A stretch of 49,738 nt of DNA from Methanosarcina sp. (GTDB taxonomy: Archaea > Halobacteriota > Methanosarcinia > Methanosarcinales > Methanosarcinaceae). Below are positions 9,675 through 18,529 of the stretch, in pieces. The notes beneath the pieces were generated by a model. It saw only the letters and a list, made by a program, of their open reading frames with translations. It did no database searches and was not told the origin of the DNA. Numbering within the stretch: position 1 is the stretch's first letter; the number at the start of each line of letters is the position of its first letter. The stretch lies in NCBI RefSeq assembly GCF_028693135.1, contig NZ_JAQUVZ010000023.1, forward strand, positions 1-49,738, read 5' to 3'. A program made the position numbers and the translations under genes.

Positions 9675-10580
9675 ATGTCTCAAACAACTTTTTCTGGAGA
9701 TTGTGCTAAATCTCAAAGTTTTATTGTATATCATGACGAAAGCGGAGGCTATGGGACCACTAAATGGGTTTACACGGGACTTTTTTGGATCAATGAGAAT
9801 AATATAGCTGAAATATGCAAGGATTTAGAAGAGATAAGGCAAAGTGAGAATTACTATGGGGAGATCCATTTTAAAGAGTTTCAGAAAAGTTTTGAAGGAG
9901 AATACGGTGGTAAAACGCGGGTTGCAAAAGGCTGGTTCAAGTTGTGGAAAAACAAGTGGGCTAAAAGAGCATTTTTTAATGTACTGGCTGTAGACACGCA
10001 ACATCCAATGTATGAAAATAGCAGATTTCCAAAAGAATTCCATGCTTACAATCGTTTTACCTTTATGGCAATAAGAAGTGGAGTCTCATGGTTCTTTAAA
10101 AACTATTCTGAGATAAACCTTGACATCTACTCCGATGAAAAAACACGCCGCTCTAAAGGAGTAATACCTGATGGGATTAATAACGATAACTTTGAGGACT
10201 ACCTTAAGTGGCAAATAGAAATTCAAAATGAAAACGGTCCAATTGTTCATATGCCTGAAGATGTAAAATGCGTTAAATGTCCTAAAAAAGGGCCATATAC
10301 TTCTGAAAATGAATTACTGCAACTAACAGATCTACTTTTAGGCTCAGTATTTACAGCAGTAGAAGCAAAAGCAAATCGGGAAACTAAAGTCTGGTTTGGA
10401 ATTCAAGCTGCCAGAGTTATGGAAGATATTAGACTGAAGCCCTGGGATCAAAAGCTTAAGTTACACCGTAAGTTCTCATTAAGCTATTTTCCAGATAAAT
10501 TCGGCCACATTTACGAAGATGGACCGATAGATATCATAAATACCTCCGATAAAAAACAAAAGACGCTCTCTTTCTTTTAA
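9675..10580 (+). CDS. DUF3800 domain protein
   Basis: A 301-residue protein with the DUF3800 hallmarks: YHDESG near the N-terminus (19-24), a DIYSDEKTR segment near 150 and QLTDLLLGS near 217. The acidic residues in these motifs are spaced like the catalytic carboxylates of RNase H-like folds, so a nuclease role is plausible but unproven. DUF3800 genes are often found in mobile and defence regions. It starts at ATG 9675 behind GGTGAT (9666-9671), only 24 nt after hsdR, so the two are probably one transcript. Its DNA is clearly more AT-rich than hsdR, which suggests later insertion. Confidence 0.8.
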   Translation: MSQTTFSGDCAKSQSFIVYHDESGGYGTTKWVYTGLFWINENNIAEICKDLEEIRQSENYYGEIHFKEFQKSFEGEYGGKTRVAKGWFKLWKNKWAKRAFFNVLAVDTQHPMYENSRFPKEFHAYNRFTFMAIRSGVSWFFKNYSEINLDIYSDEKTRRSKGVIPDGINNDNFEDYLKWQIEIQNENGPIVHMPEDVKCVKCPKKGPYTSENELLQLTDLLLGSVFTAVEAKANRETKVWFGIQAARVMEDIRLKPWDQKLKLHRKFSLSYFPDKFGHIYEDGPIDIINTSDKKQKTLSFF

Positions 10581-11154
10581 ATGCCGGGGAATTTCCAGAT
10601 ATTTCAACACTTGACACAATATAGTTCAATGAAAAGGGATATAAACGTACAGGAAATTTCAATTCCAGCCCCGTTCTTCTGTATATATAAATGGTAAAGC
10701 AAAGTTCTTACTTTCGGAAGGTCGACATTAGAAATTAGAACATTATTCCCGATACCGTTTTAGAACATTAGACCACTATTTATTATGTTTAAAGCTGGTT
10801 AACGTGTGACCCAACTCTCACGACCTATATATGCACTGAATCATTTTTTCATTAAAGTTTAGTATGATAGATTAATAATTGGTCATATGTAAACCTAACA
10901 ACTACACACAATTACGGAGCATCATTTCAAAATCGCCATCATCAAAAATATCAAAAATTAAATGTCGACCTGCCGAAGGTAAGAACAAAGATAAAAATAG
11001 GTTTTTTCTCGGATGTTACCTTGCTTTCATTCGTTATCATACCCTCATATGGATATTGTGAATATATGTTGAAAAACAATTAAGCATCAATGTTACTTAT
11101 GTGTGTACAGAAATAAAGGAAAGTCTCCAAAGCTCAACTTTGACTCTTTTTCAC
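10581..11154. other. AT-rich gap between the two restriction transcription units
   Basis: No supported gene. A 60-codon frame at 10879-11061 has no ribosome site and odd composition. TAGAACATTA occurs twice (about 10736 and 10761), and a TATA-like CTATATATG is at about 10824-10832. Probably decayed sequence left by insertion events. Confidence 0.5.
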
Positions 11155-11290
11155 CACTGAGCTAACGCTTAACGGGCAATAATTTTAAGCGTAAGCACTC
11201 TCCTTAAAGACACAAACAATCTTACTTCGGCTTTATCCCACAACCAAAAGAGAACGATTATATAAATTAAGTTCTTTTAAAAACGCACGG
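11155..11290 (+). repeat. hsdS leader segment, functional copy
   Basis: This upstream region of hsdS recurs in decayed form at 17145-17290 and 19030-19135. Shared blocks are CTCC.TAAAGAC, a C/T-rich stretch, ATCCCACAACCAAAAG and the run up to the start codon. Only this copy retains a good TATA box. Confidence 0.7.
11258..11265 (+). promoter_or_regulatory. TATA box of the hsdS operon
   Basis: TTATATAA centred at 11262 predicts transcription from about 11288, which gives a ~12-nt leader that just includes GGAGA (11289-11293) before ATG 11300. The equivalent bases in the decayed leader at 17.25 kb read GGTACACA, so that copy has lost its box. Confidence 0.55.
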
Positions 11291-11299
11291 AGAACCCAG

Positions 11300-12937
11300 A
11301 TGACTGATACTGAAAATCTACCGGCGCTCCCTGAGAAGTGGTGCTGGACAACAATCGGAGATATTATTTCATTTGAATATGGAAAGGGCCTTCCAAAGGA
11401 AAAAAGGGATAAAATAGGAAATTTTCCAGTTTTTGGATCAAACGGAATCATCGGCTATCATTCTATTGCATTAGTAGAAGAGCCTTGCTTGATCGTGGGA
11501 AGAAAGGGTTCTGCAGGAGTGGTTCACAAATCAAATATTTCTTGCTGGCCTATTGACACCACTTATTATGTCATCCCTCCCAAAAGTGTGGACTTTTCAT
11601 TTTTGTATTATTTACTTAAAACACTTAATCTTGGTTCTCTTGATAAATCAACAGCAATCCCCGGATTAAATAGAAATGACGCATATGCTCTTTCTATACC
11701 TATTTCACCTCTCCCCGAACAGCACCGCATAGTCCAGAAAATAGAAGAACTTTTCACCGATCTGGATGCCGGAGTTCAGGCGCTTGAAAAGGCGAAGGTG
11801 CAGATTAAAAATTACAGGCAGATGGTTCTCAAACTTACGCTTCAGGGAAAGCTCATTCAACAAGATCCAGCAGATGAACCAGCTTTAAAATTGATTGAAA
11901 CTATTAGAGCAGATCTAATAAAGGGTAAAATCGATGGCAAGAAATTAGTTTCAATAAATACAGAAGAAAATCTTTTTGAGTTACCTGATTCATGGAAATG
12001 GATTCGATTAGGAGAAGTATTAACTTTTGGTCCTAGAAATGGTTATTCTCCAAAACCAGTAAAACATGTCACAAATGTCCGAGCCCTTACATTAACTGCA
12101 ACTACCTCCGGAAAATTTAGAGATGACTGCTTTAAATACATCGATGAAGAGATAGATGCTAATTCTCATTTATGGCTTGAAGAAAATGACCTATTGATTC
12201 AAAGAGGAAACACTATTGAGTATGTTGGAGTTGCTGCAGTTTACAAAGGAGCTTCGAATGCCTTCATTTATCCAGACCTTATGATGAAAATGAAAGTACA
12301 TCCAAAAACCAAGGTTGATTTTCTACACATGGTGATTAACAGCAAATTCTCACGTAAGTACTTTGAAAAAAGAGCTACAGGCACAGCTGGAAGTATGCCA
12401 AAAATAAACCAAAGTACAATAGTAAATTTACCGATTCCTCTTCCTCCTCTCGCCGAACAAAACCGAATCGTCTCCGAAATAGAGCGCCGTTTCTCAGTCA
12501 TCGACCAGATCGAAAAAACCATAGACCAATCCATGATTCAGGCAGAAAAACTGCGCCAGTCTATCCTTAAAAAAGCCTTCGAAGGCAAACTTGTATCCCA
12601 GGACCCGAATGATGAACCTGCCTCTGTCCTTCTTGAGAAAATAGATAAGGAAAAAACCGAACTTGAGGCTTCTAACAAAACAAAAAGAAAACCTACAAGT
12701 AAATTAAAGAGAAAGGGGATAAAAGAGATGAAAAATTCAGAAGCAGATATTCAGAATATAAAGTTATATGAAATACTCAGTTCATCGAATAGTTCTTTAA
12801 CACCAAAAGAACTTTGGCAGTTATCCAAGCTCGACATTATAGATTTTTATGAGAATTTGAAAGTTGAAGTAGAAAAAGGCAGAATAATTGAAAGGCGCCC
12901 AAATGATATTGATGTATATTTGGAGATCGGTGAATGA
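11300..12937 (+). CDS. hsdS: Type I restriction-modification specificity subunit HsdS with C-terminal extension
   Basis: A 545-residue DNA-recognition subunit that sets the target for both methylation and cleavage. Two variable target-recognition domains (about 10-140 and 225-390) alternate with conserved helical spacers beginning LPEQHRIVQKIEELF (about 138) and LAEQNRIVSEIERRF (about 382). Each spacer ends in a GKL..QDP.DEPA segment. After the second spacer comes a basic linker (KTKRKPTSKLKRK) and an extra ~75-residue region, including PKELWQLSKLDIIDFYENL, that looks like a winged helix and is absent from ordinary HsdS. The recognition domains are AT-rich and the spacers more G/C-rich, as in shuffled HsdS genes. 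The stop overlaps the next gene by 4 nt. Confidence 0.93.
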   Translation: MTDTENLPALPEKWCWTTIGDIISFEYGKGLPKEKRDKIGNFPVFGSNGIIGYHSIALVEEPCLIVGRKGSAGVVHKSNISCWPIDTTYYVIPPKSVDFSFLYYLLKTLNLGSLDKSTAIPGLNRNDAYALSIPISPLPEQHRIVQKIEELFTDLDAGVQALEKAKVQIKNYRQMVLKLTLQGKLIQQDPADEPALKLIETIRADLIKGKIDGKKLVSINTEENLFELPDSWKWIRLGEVLTFGPRNGYSPKPVKHVTNVRALTLTATTSGKFRDDCFKYIDEEIDANSHLWLEENDLLIQRGNTIEYVGVAAVYKGASNAFIYPDLMMKMKVHPKTKVDFLHMVINSKFSRKYFEKRATGTAGSMPKINQSTIVNLPIPLPPLAEQNRIVSEIERRFSVIDQIEKTIDQSMIQAEKLRQSILKKAFEGKLVSQDPNDEPASVLLEKIDKEKTELEASNKTKRKPTSKLKRKGIKEMKNSEADIQNIKLYEILSSSNSSLTPKELWQLSKLDIIDFYENLKVEVEKGRIIERRPNDIDVYLEIGE

Positions 12938-14514
12938 AACTGGAGAAGCTTTGGGTAAAAGATTTTAAAAATTTAAAAGATTTTCAAATTGACTTTGATC
13001 AAGAGCAGATGACTACTGTTTTGATCGGTCATAATGGGATGGGAAAATCCAATTTAATTGAAGCCATCGTCATAATTTATCGAGATTTAGATTTAGGCAA
13101 TCCTCCAGTTTTTGAATATGACCTGAACTACTTTTGTAAAGGAAATAAAATCCGTATAAAGGCAGAACCCGAAAAAAGGAATTATGCAATAGTAGTTAAT
13201 GGAAAAAATATTTCATTCTCAAAATTTAATGAAGAGAACAGGCAAGTTGATAAAAAGAATATACCAAACAGAAAGTACCTGCCAAATTATCTTTTTGCAT
13301 ACTATTCAGGAAATAGCGAGCGTTTAGAAAGTCATTTTAATACACACCAAAAGAAATTTTATGACGACCTTTTGAAAAATAATGACAAACCTCTGCGACC
13401 CTTATTTTATGCAAGACTCGTTCACAGTCAATTCGTATTACTTTCGTATTTTCTATACGGCGACCAAGACTCTCGGGATTTTTTACATCAGTGCCTAGAT
13501 ATTTCGGGATTAGAATCTATTTTATTCGTACTCAAAAAACCTCGTTGGAAAAGTAAAGAAGGGGATAAACGTTTCTGGAATGCAAAGGGTGTGGTACAAA
13601 GCTTCTTAAGTGAACTTTACAAATATTCTTTAGCCCCAATTTATAATACAGAAACAGTTTATCCAGAATACAACAAAACGAAAAGGGAAGAACATCTGTA
13701 TTTGTTTATTCAAAATGAAGAAAAGCTTAAAGAACTGACAAAAAAGTATGAAAGTAATACGGATTTTTTTAAAATACTTGAAAGTACGTACATTTCAGAG
13801 CTAATTAGTGAAGTCCAGATAAAAGTTAAGAAAGAAAGCTCTAATTGCAAACTCATTTTCAAAGAATTAAGTGAAGGAGAACAACAATTACTTACAGTAC
13901 TTGGGTTACTAAAATTCACTCAAGACGAAGAATCTTTGTTTTTGCTTGATGAACCCGATACTCATTTGAATCCTGTGTGGAAGTTAGAATATCTAAATTT
14001 ACTGGAGAAAGTCGTTGGTAAAAACAAAACCAGTCACATTCTTATCTCTACACATGACCCTATTGTTATAAGTGGTCTTGTAAAAGACCAAGTTATTATT
14101 TTTGAAGAAGACAAAAAATCTAATAAGATACTAACAAGAAACCCAGAAGTAGATCCAAAAGGAATGGGAGTAGCTGCATTATTAACCAGTGAACTTTTTG
14201 GACTTAGTACAACTTTAGATATTGAAACACAGCAGAAATTAGATAGAAAACGTGAAATTTTCCTCAAATCTTTTGAAACTAAGTTGACCTCTGAAGAATT
14301 GCTTGAGATGCGGGAACTCACAGATGAGCTAGGTTCACTTGATTTTACAAAGACAATAAGAGACCCGCTATACGATAAATTTGTGAAAGCAATGTTATCA
14401 AGAGATGAATTTAGAAAACCCGTACTTACATCTGAAGAGATAAAGAAACAACAATTAATTGCTCAAGAAATAATTGAAAAAATTTTGGAGGAAGAAAAGA
14501 GTGAGATACATTGA
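12934..14514 (+). CDS. AAA/ABC-type ATPase, PtuA (Septu)-like
   Basis: A 526-residue ATPase of the RecF/SMC-like AAA group. Walker A is GHNGMGKSN (32-40), the ABC signature-like LSEGEQQLL is at about 312-320, Walker B FLLDEPDTHLNP at about 336-347 and the H-loop ISTHDP at about 370. No nuclease (Toprim) domain follows, unlike OLD proteins. Its partner is the overlapping HNH gene, which is the two-gene layout of Septu anti-phage systems, where the ATPase senses infection and holds the nuclease. ATG 12934 overlaps the hsdS stop (ATGA). Strongly AT-rich against hsdM and hsdR, consistent with cargo inserted in the restriction operon. Assignment to Septu proper rests on architecture. Confidence 0.82.
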   Translation: MKLEKLWVKDFKNLKDFQIDFDQEQMTTVLIGHNGMGKSNLIEAIVIIYRDLDLGNPPVFEYDLNYFCKGNKIRIKAEPEKRNYAIVVNGKNISFSKFNEENRQVDKKNIPNRKYLPNYLFAYYSGNSERLESHFNTHQKKFYDDLLKNNDKPLRPLFYARLVHSQFVLLSYFLYGDQDSRDFLHQCLDISGLESILFVLKKPRWKSKEGDKRFWNAKGVVQSFLSELYKYSLAPIYNTETVYPEYNKTKREEHLYLFIQNEEKLKELTKKYESNTDFFKILESTYISELISEVQIKVKKESSNCKLIFKELSEGEQQLLTVLGLLKFTQDEESLFLLDEPDTHLNPVWKLEYLNLLEKVVGKNKTSHILISTHDPIVISGLVKDQVIIFEEDKKSNKILTRNPEVDPKGMGVAALLTSELFGLSTTLDIETQQKLDRKREIFLKSFETKLTSEELLEMRELTDELGSLDFTKTIRDPLYDKFVKAMLSRDEFRKPVLTSEEIKKQQLIAQEIIEKILEEEKSEIH

Positions 14515-15340
14515 TATCGAAAGCAAAAATCCTCCAACGGAGTGGTGTGAAAAGGCTAAAGAACTGACTGAGCAATTAAAAGAAGCAAAAACGCCAAAAG
14601 AGAGGGAAAAAATAATTGATGACCATAATTTTTGGAGCGATAAAAGGATAAAAGATTGGCTTTTAAATGTATCTAACAACAAATGTTGGTATTCAGAAGC
14701 AAAAGAAGTATACTCTTTTTATGACGTAGATCATTTTCGTCCAAAAAAACGTGCAAAACAATTGGATGGTACTAACCGCGAAGGCTATTGGTGGCTTGCA
14801 TTTGATTGGAAAAACTATCGTATATCGGGAAGTATTGGAAACAGACCAAATAGAGGCGAAGATGGCCAAACAAGGGGCAAAGCAGACTATTTCCCCCTGA
14901 GACAAGGCAGTCCCATCGCCGTGAACCCTGAAGATGATATACGCGATGAAATTATTTATCTTTTAGATCCCACCAACCCACATGATCCTCCACTTTTAAC
15001 TTTTGATGATTCTGGAAATCCATTTCCAGCATCTCCAAAAGAATCATGGGAATATTTGCGTGTTGAAACAACAATAAAAATCCTTCATTTGGACTATTAT
15101 CCACTGGTAGAAGAACGTAAAAAAATTTGGGTAAAATGTACTTTATTAATGAATGAAATTGAATATCTGATGTGTGAAAGATGTCGAAGAGCCAGTGTCA
15201 CAGACGGCGCAAACTTAAACAATAAAATGAAACAACTGAAAGAAATGATTTCAGGTGAAGCAGAATTATCTTCAACGGCTAAAGCATGCATTTTAAGTAG
15301 TGGGCGATTGTGGGCTATGCAATTTGCTTGCAGTTTCTGA
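14501..15340 (+). CDS. HNH nuclease, PtuB (Septu)-like
   Basis: A 279-residue predicted DNA endonuclease. The HNH core is DVDHFRPKK (75-83), with His78 the likely general base, followed by GYWWLAFDWKNY (about 95-106) and GNRPN (113-117). The usual zinc-binding CxxC pairs are missing: the first site reads KCWYSE with one Cys and the second reads SGSIGN, so the fold must be held without the zinc knuckle. GTG 14501 is preferred because GGAGG (14487-14491) lies 9 nt upstream; it overlaps the ATPase stop by 14 nt, so the pair is translationally coupled. It is predicted to be the toxic effector released or activated by the ATPase. The 3' end lies 13 nt from hsdM. Confidence 0.8.
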   Translation: MRYIDIESKNPPTEWCEKAKELTEQLKEAKTPKEREKIIDDHNFWSDKRIKDWLLNVSNNKCWYSEAKEVYSFYDVDHFRPKKRAKQLDGTNREGYWWLAFDWKNYRISGSIGNRPNRGEDGQTRGKADYFPLRQGSPIAVNPEDDIRDEIIYLLDPTNPHDPPLLTFDDSGNPFPASPKESWEYLRVETTIKILHLDYYPLVEERKKIWVKCTLLMNEIEYLMCERCRRASVTDGANLNNKMKQLKEMISGEAELSSTAKACILSSGRLWAMQFACSF

Positions 15341-15353
15341 ATTTGGTGATAGA

Positions 15354-16835
15354 ATGAGCAACGAATCCTCAACAATCGTGCAGCGTCTCTGGAACTACTG
15401 CAACGTGCTTCGGGACGACGGAATAAGTTACGGAGATTATGTGGAGCAGCTGACTTATTTACTTTTTTTGAAAATGGCGGAAGAAAAGGTGAATTCGCCT
15501 TTTGCAAAGGTTGCAGCCTCGGAAATTCCTGAGGGGTATGACTGGAAGAGCCTGGTTTCAAAGGACGGGGACGAGCTTGAAATTCACTACAGGCACATCC
15601 TTGAAACCCTTGCAAAGGAAAAGGGGATGCTCGGGGTCATTTTCAGAAAATCCCAGAACAAGATCCAGGACCCGGCGAAGCTCAAAAGGCTCATCGAGCT
15701 TATCAATGGGGAAAGGTGGACCGGGATGGACATGGACGTGAAAGGGGAGATCTATGAAGGGCTGCTTGAGAAAAACGCCGAGGATACCAAAAGCGGTGCA
15801 GGACAGTATTTCACGCCCAGGCAGCTCATCAAGGCAATGGTTGCCGTGCTCAAACCGGAGCCGGAAAAGACCATCTGTGACCCTGCCTGTGGGACGGGCG
15901 GGTTCTTCCTTGCAGCGCATGACTACATCTCAAGCCCCGAAAAATACGGGAAAGCCCAGCTCGACCGGGACCAGAAGAAGTTCCTCAAAGAAAAGACCTT
16001 CCGGGGCTGGGAGATCGTGGACAACACCGCCCGGCTCTGTGTCATGAACCTCTTCCTGCACGGCATAGGTGGAAAAGAAAGTCCTATAACCGTCAACGAC
16101 AGCCTTATCTCAGATCCTGGCGAGCGCTTCGACTACATCATGACAAATCCACCTTTCGGAAAGAAGAGCAGCATCACAATCGTAAACGGGGGCGGGAAAG
16201 CTGGGAAGGAGTCCCTGACCTACGAGCGGGACGATTTCGTTGCAACCACCTCCAACAAGCAGCTCAATTTCCTCCAGCACGTCAGGACCCTCCTCAAGGT
16301 CACAGGAAAAACCGCAATTGTCCTTCCTGACAACGTGCTTTTCGAAGGTGGAGCCGGGGAAATCGTCAGAAAGCGCCTGCTCCACGACTGCAATGTCCAT
16401 ACCCTTCTTCGGCTGCCTACCGGCGTCTTCTATGCCCAGGGCGTAAAAGCAAACGTGCTCTTCTTTGACAACCGGCCTGGCAGAAGCAAACCGTGGACCG
16501 AAAAGCTCTGGATCTACGACCTCCGGACCAACATGCACTTCACCCTCAAAACAAACTCACTCCGCTTTGAAGACCTTGAAGACTTCATCAAATGTTACAA
16601 TCCCGACAATATAAATGCAAGAACTGAAACCGAACATTTTCGCTGCTTCACTTATGATGAACTCATCCAGCGGGACAAAGTCAACCTGGACATTTTCTGG
16701 CTCAAGGATGAAAGCCTTGAAGATTCAGAAAACCTGCCTGCTCCTAATGTGATTGCAGCAGAAATTGTTGAAAACCTTGAAGTTGCACTGGATCAGTTCA
16801 GCAGTATTTATCAGGAACTGGAGAGAGGGGGGTAA
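15354..16835 (+). CDS. hsdM: Type I restriction-modification N6-adenine methyltransferase HsdM
   Basis: A 493-residue DNA methyltransferase that protects host sites using S-adenosylmethionine. The N-terminal helical HsdM domain begins STIVQRLWNYCNVLRD. The AdoMet-binding motif DPACGTGGF is at about 176-184 and the catalytic NPPF at about 265-268. ATG 15354 follows GGTGATAGA, the same ribosome-site context as the DUF3800 gene; a longer frame from 15300 overlaps the HNH gene and lacks a site. It is last in the hsdS-ATPase-HNH-hsdM set. Its DNA is G/C-rich relative to the three genes ahead of it. The usual downstream place for hsdS is occupied by hsdS relics. Confidence 0.96.
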   Translation: MSNESSTIVQRLWNYCNVLRDDGISYGDYVEQLTYLLFLKMAEEKVNSPFAKVAASEIPEGYDWKSLVSKDGDELEIHYRHILETLAKEKGMLGVIFRKSQNKIQDPAKLKRLIELINGERWTGMDMDVKGEIYEGLLEKNAEDTKSGAGQYFTPRQLIKAMVAVLKPEPEKTICDPACGTGGFFLAAHDYISSPEKYGKAQLDRDQKKFLKEKTFRGWEIVDNTARLCVMNLFLHGIGGKESPITVNDSLISDPGERFDYIMTNPPFGKKSSITIVNGGGKAGKESLTYERDDFVATTSNKQLNFLQHVRTLLKVTGKTAIVLPDNVLFEGGAGEIVRKRLLHDCNVHTLLRLPTGVFYAQGVKANVLFFDNRPGRSKPWTEKLWIYDLRTNMHFTLKTNSLRFEDLEDFIKCYNPDNINARTETEHFRCFTYDELIQRDKVNLDIFWLKDESLEDSENLPAPNVIAAEIVENLEVALDQFSSIYQELERGG

Positions 16836-16853
16836 AATCCTCTCTAACAGCTC

Positions 16854-16967
16854 ATGGGTTTGTGTGATGAACTCGAATCAAAACTTAGGAAGGCGCGGGA
16901 AGATAGCGAGAAACTTATGGAAACGGTTGTGAAGGGTTTGTTAGAAGGGGCCGCCGCCGAAATATAA
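16854..16967 (+). pseudogene. hsdS 3'-end relic 1
   Basis: In-frame MGLCDELESKLRKARED, SEKLMETVVKGLLEGAAA and then EI and a stop. This is the C-terminal coiled coil of the LCDELE class of HsdS, reduced to ~37 codons, in the canonical place just after hsdM. It differs from the tail of the intact hsdS at 11300, so it descends from a second specificity gene. Confidence 0.75.
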
Positions 16968-16993
16968 AAATAGAGTTGTGAAAATCGTCCCGA

Positions 16994-17092
16994 AAAACCA
17001 TATTCACTATCTTGAACCTGTATTTTCACCGAGCGCAAGCTCGGGCCGGTCCGAAAAAGCAAAAGCAAAAAGAAATATTTTTCACACACAGA
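16994..17092 (+). repeat. Post-hsdS hairpin segment, copy 1
   Basis: Contains CCATATTCACTATCTTGAAC and a perfect hairpin CCGAGC-GCAA-GCTCGG (17029-17044) with a GNRA loop, ending at TTTTTCACACAC. The same segment follows hsdS relic 3 at 18530-18626. It is probably the old 3' untranslated region of the lost hsdS. Confidence 0.75.
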
Positions 17093-17144
17093 ATTCAGTG
17101 AGCTTTCTATAATAAAAAAACTGTCACAATGGCACCTTAAAACT

Positions 17145-17290
17145 TATTTTTTACTTTTCTTATTTTACGGGAAAGCCGCACTTCGTGCGTGACAAGCTCC
17201 GTTAAAGACCTAATGATTTTGCTCCGGTTTCTATCCCATAACCAAAAGGAATGGGTACACAAATTAATTTTTATAAAAACGGAAAGGGAA
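17145..17290 (+). repeat. hsdS leader segment, decayed copy 2
   Basis: Carries the hairpin GCACTTCGTGC, then GACAAGCTCCGTTAAAGACC, TATCCCATAACCAAAAG and an ATG at 17291 in the place of the hsdS start. It is aligned with the live leader at 11155-11290 and with 19030-19135. The TATA box is destroyed. Confidence 0.7.
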
Positions 17291-17311
17291 AATGAACTCC
17301 CTCTATCAGAC

Positions 17312-17419
17312 ATGGGTTTGTGTGATGAACTCGAATCTAAACAAAGGAAGTCTCGGGGAGATCGCGAGAAACTTATGGAAACGGTTGTGAAGGGTTTGTT
17401 AGATGGAGCTGCCGCCTGA
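17312..17419 (+). pseudogene. hsdS 3'-end relic 2, fused to a leader copy
   Basis: Encodes LSDMGLCDELESKQRK and REKLMETVVKGLLDGAAA then stop. The leader and its ATG at 17291 lie only 21 bases before this tail, so the whole body with both recognition domains is missing. That is an internal deletion, not simple 5' truncation. The ATG is not in the frame of the tail. Confidence 0.75.
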
Positions 17420-17445
17420 AAAATAAAAATAAATGAACTTCGCCA

Positions 17446-17505
17446 AAAGTTAGACCTCTTGAGCGCAGCGAAAAGGACCGCGTACTCCCGAGGCGCAATT
17501 CGGGG
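17446..17505 (-). repeat. Dispersed intergenic repeat, partial copy 2
   Basis: Core block of the dispersed repeat: CCTCTTGAGCGCAGCGAAAA, GGACCGCGTACT, then CCCGAGGCGCAATTCGGG, itself a hairpin (CCCGA/TCGGG). It lies between hsdS relics 2 and 3. Confidence 0.75.
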
Positions 17506-17796
17506 ACAGATGCATTCGTCCATGTTTGCAGGGTAGGAGGGTCTGTTTGTGGAGCTTGAGTGGTGTTTTTGTGTGGTAAACTCAATACACTAACCACTCA
17601 AACATTATAATTATATTAAAAAATATATATTCATTGAATCGAATTATTTGCTCTTTTGTTTTTTAAAGGAGTCTCCGGGGAAGTGTCGGGCATCATGTGA
17701 CTAGATCATTTTTTTGGCATATGTTTTTTGGGAGATAGTCGATAAATGCACACGTATAGAAATATCTATATATGATGCAACTGTATAAAAAATATT

Positions 17797-18306
17797 ATGT
17801 CATGTATAAACAGGTTTTCGCAATACTGCGGATTTGCACCTGGATTTCAACCAGTGGGGTGTGCTTCTACTATACAAAAAGTATGTGCATGCCTTCCATC
17901 TGACATAAAGGATAGTTTGAATAACGATAGTTTTTTGCTGTTGGCAAAAGAAGCGGATTTTCAGGTTGAGTCCAGGAGAAATACTGTTGTTGTGCATACA
18001 CCTGTCCTGTACCCCAATGGGGATAGGTTAAGTGTTGTAGTTACAATGGAAGACGATAAGTTGTATGTGTCGGATGCAGGAGAGGTGTTCACACAACTTG
18101 CGTATATCCAGCACCACGAAATCTCGGATATTGATCCTGCAAATTTCGGATTTGAAACTCTCGTTAAATACGAGTTGCAGGACTCAAAACCAGCTTACTG
18201 TGAAGGAGAGTTCCAGATAAAATTCACACCGGACCATTTTGCAGAATGTTTTATGCAGTTTGTGAGTCAACTGGGCCATTTGATAAAGTCTGTTGATGAA
18301 CGTTGA
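17797..18306 (+). CDS. DUF1828-like protein
   Basis: A 169-residue protein of unknown function. After a short N-terminus with several cysteines it has the segment FQVESRRNTVVVHTP and DDKLYVSDAGEV (about 86-97), resembling the 'ltDdGe' strand-turn of DUF1828 proteins found in phage and defence regions. A TATA-like TATATATG (17767-17774) is centred 27 nt before the ATG, so the mRNA would be leaderless. It is AT-rich and sits among hsdS relics, so probably acquired. The family call is tentative. Confidence 0.55.
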   Translation: MSCINRFSQYCGFAPGFQPVGCASTIQKVCACLPSDIKDSLNNDSFLLLAKEADFQVESRRNTVVVHTPVLYPNGDRLSVVVTMEDDKLYVSDAGEVFTQLAYIQHHEISDIDPANFGFETLVKYELQDSKPAYCEGEFQIKFTPDHFAECFMQFVSQLGHLIKSVDER

Positions 18307-18422
18307 TTGTCCACAAAAAGGTGCCTGGAGGGAATTGCATTGATTTTGAAGTTTGCAGTGTTTCATTTTTAGGAACTACATCAATCCGGGCATCGTTTAA
18401 ACAGTCGGGTATCTGGCCAAAC

Positions 18423-18488
18423 ATGGAAGATAGCGAGAAACTTATGGAAACGGTTGTGAAAGGTTTGTTAGACGGAGCTGCCGCCTGA
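18423..18488 (+). pseudogene. hsdS 3'-end relic 3
   Basis: The last 21 codons of the lost hsdS, MEDSEKLMETVVKGLLDGAA plus A and stop. Nearly identical to relics 1 and 2 from the EDSEKL block on, while everything upstream is unrelated. It begins 117 nt after the DUF1828-like gene. Confidence 0.7.
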
Positions 18489-18529
18489 AAAAATAAAAAT
18501 AAAGTTATGGATGTTCCAAAAAACCAGAA

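Noticed and set aside
10879-11061. 60-codon plus-strand gene before hsdS
   Set aside because: No ribosome site or TATA at usable distance, random composition, and it lies in decayed AT-rich sequence.
15097-15615. 172-codon minus-strand gene
   Set aside because: Runs antisense over the HNH and hsdM genes, both of which have clear motifs.
17189-17419. A real 76-residue protein
   Set aside because: The first part is the hsdS leader read through; only the last 36 codons are hsdS tail, so it is a relic.
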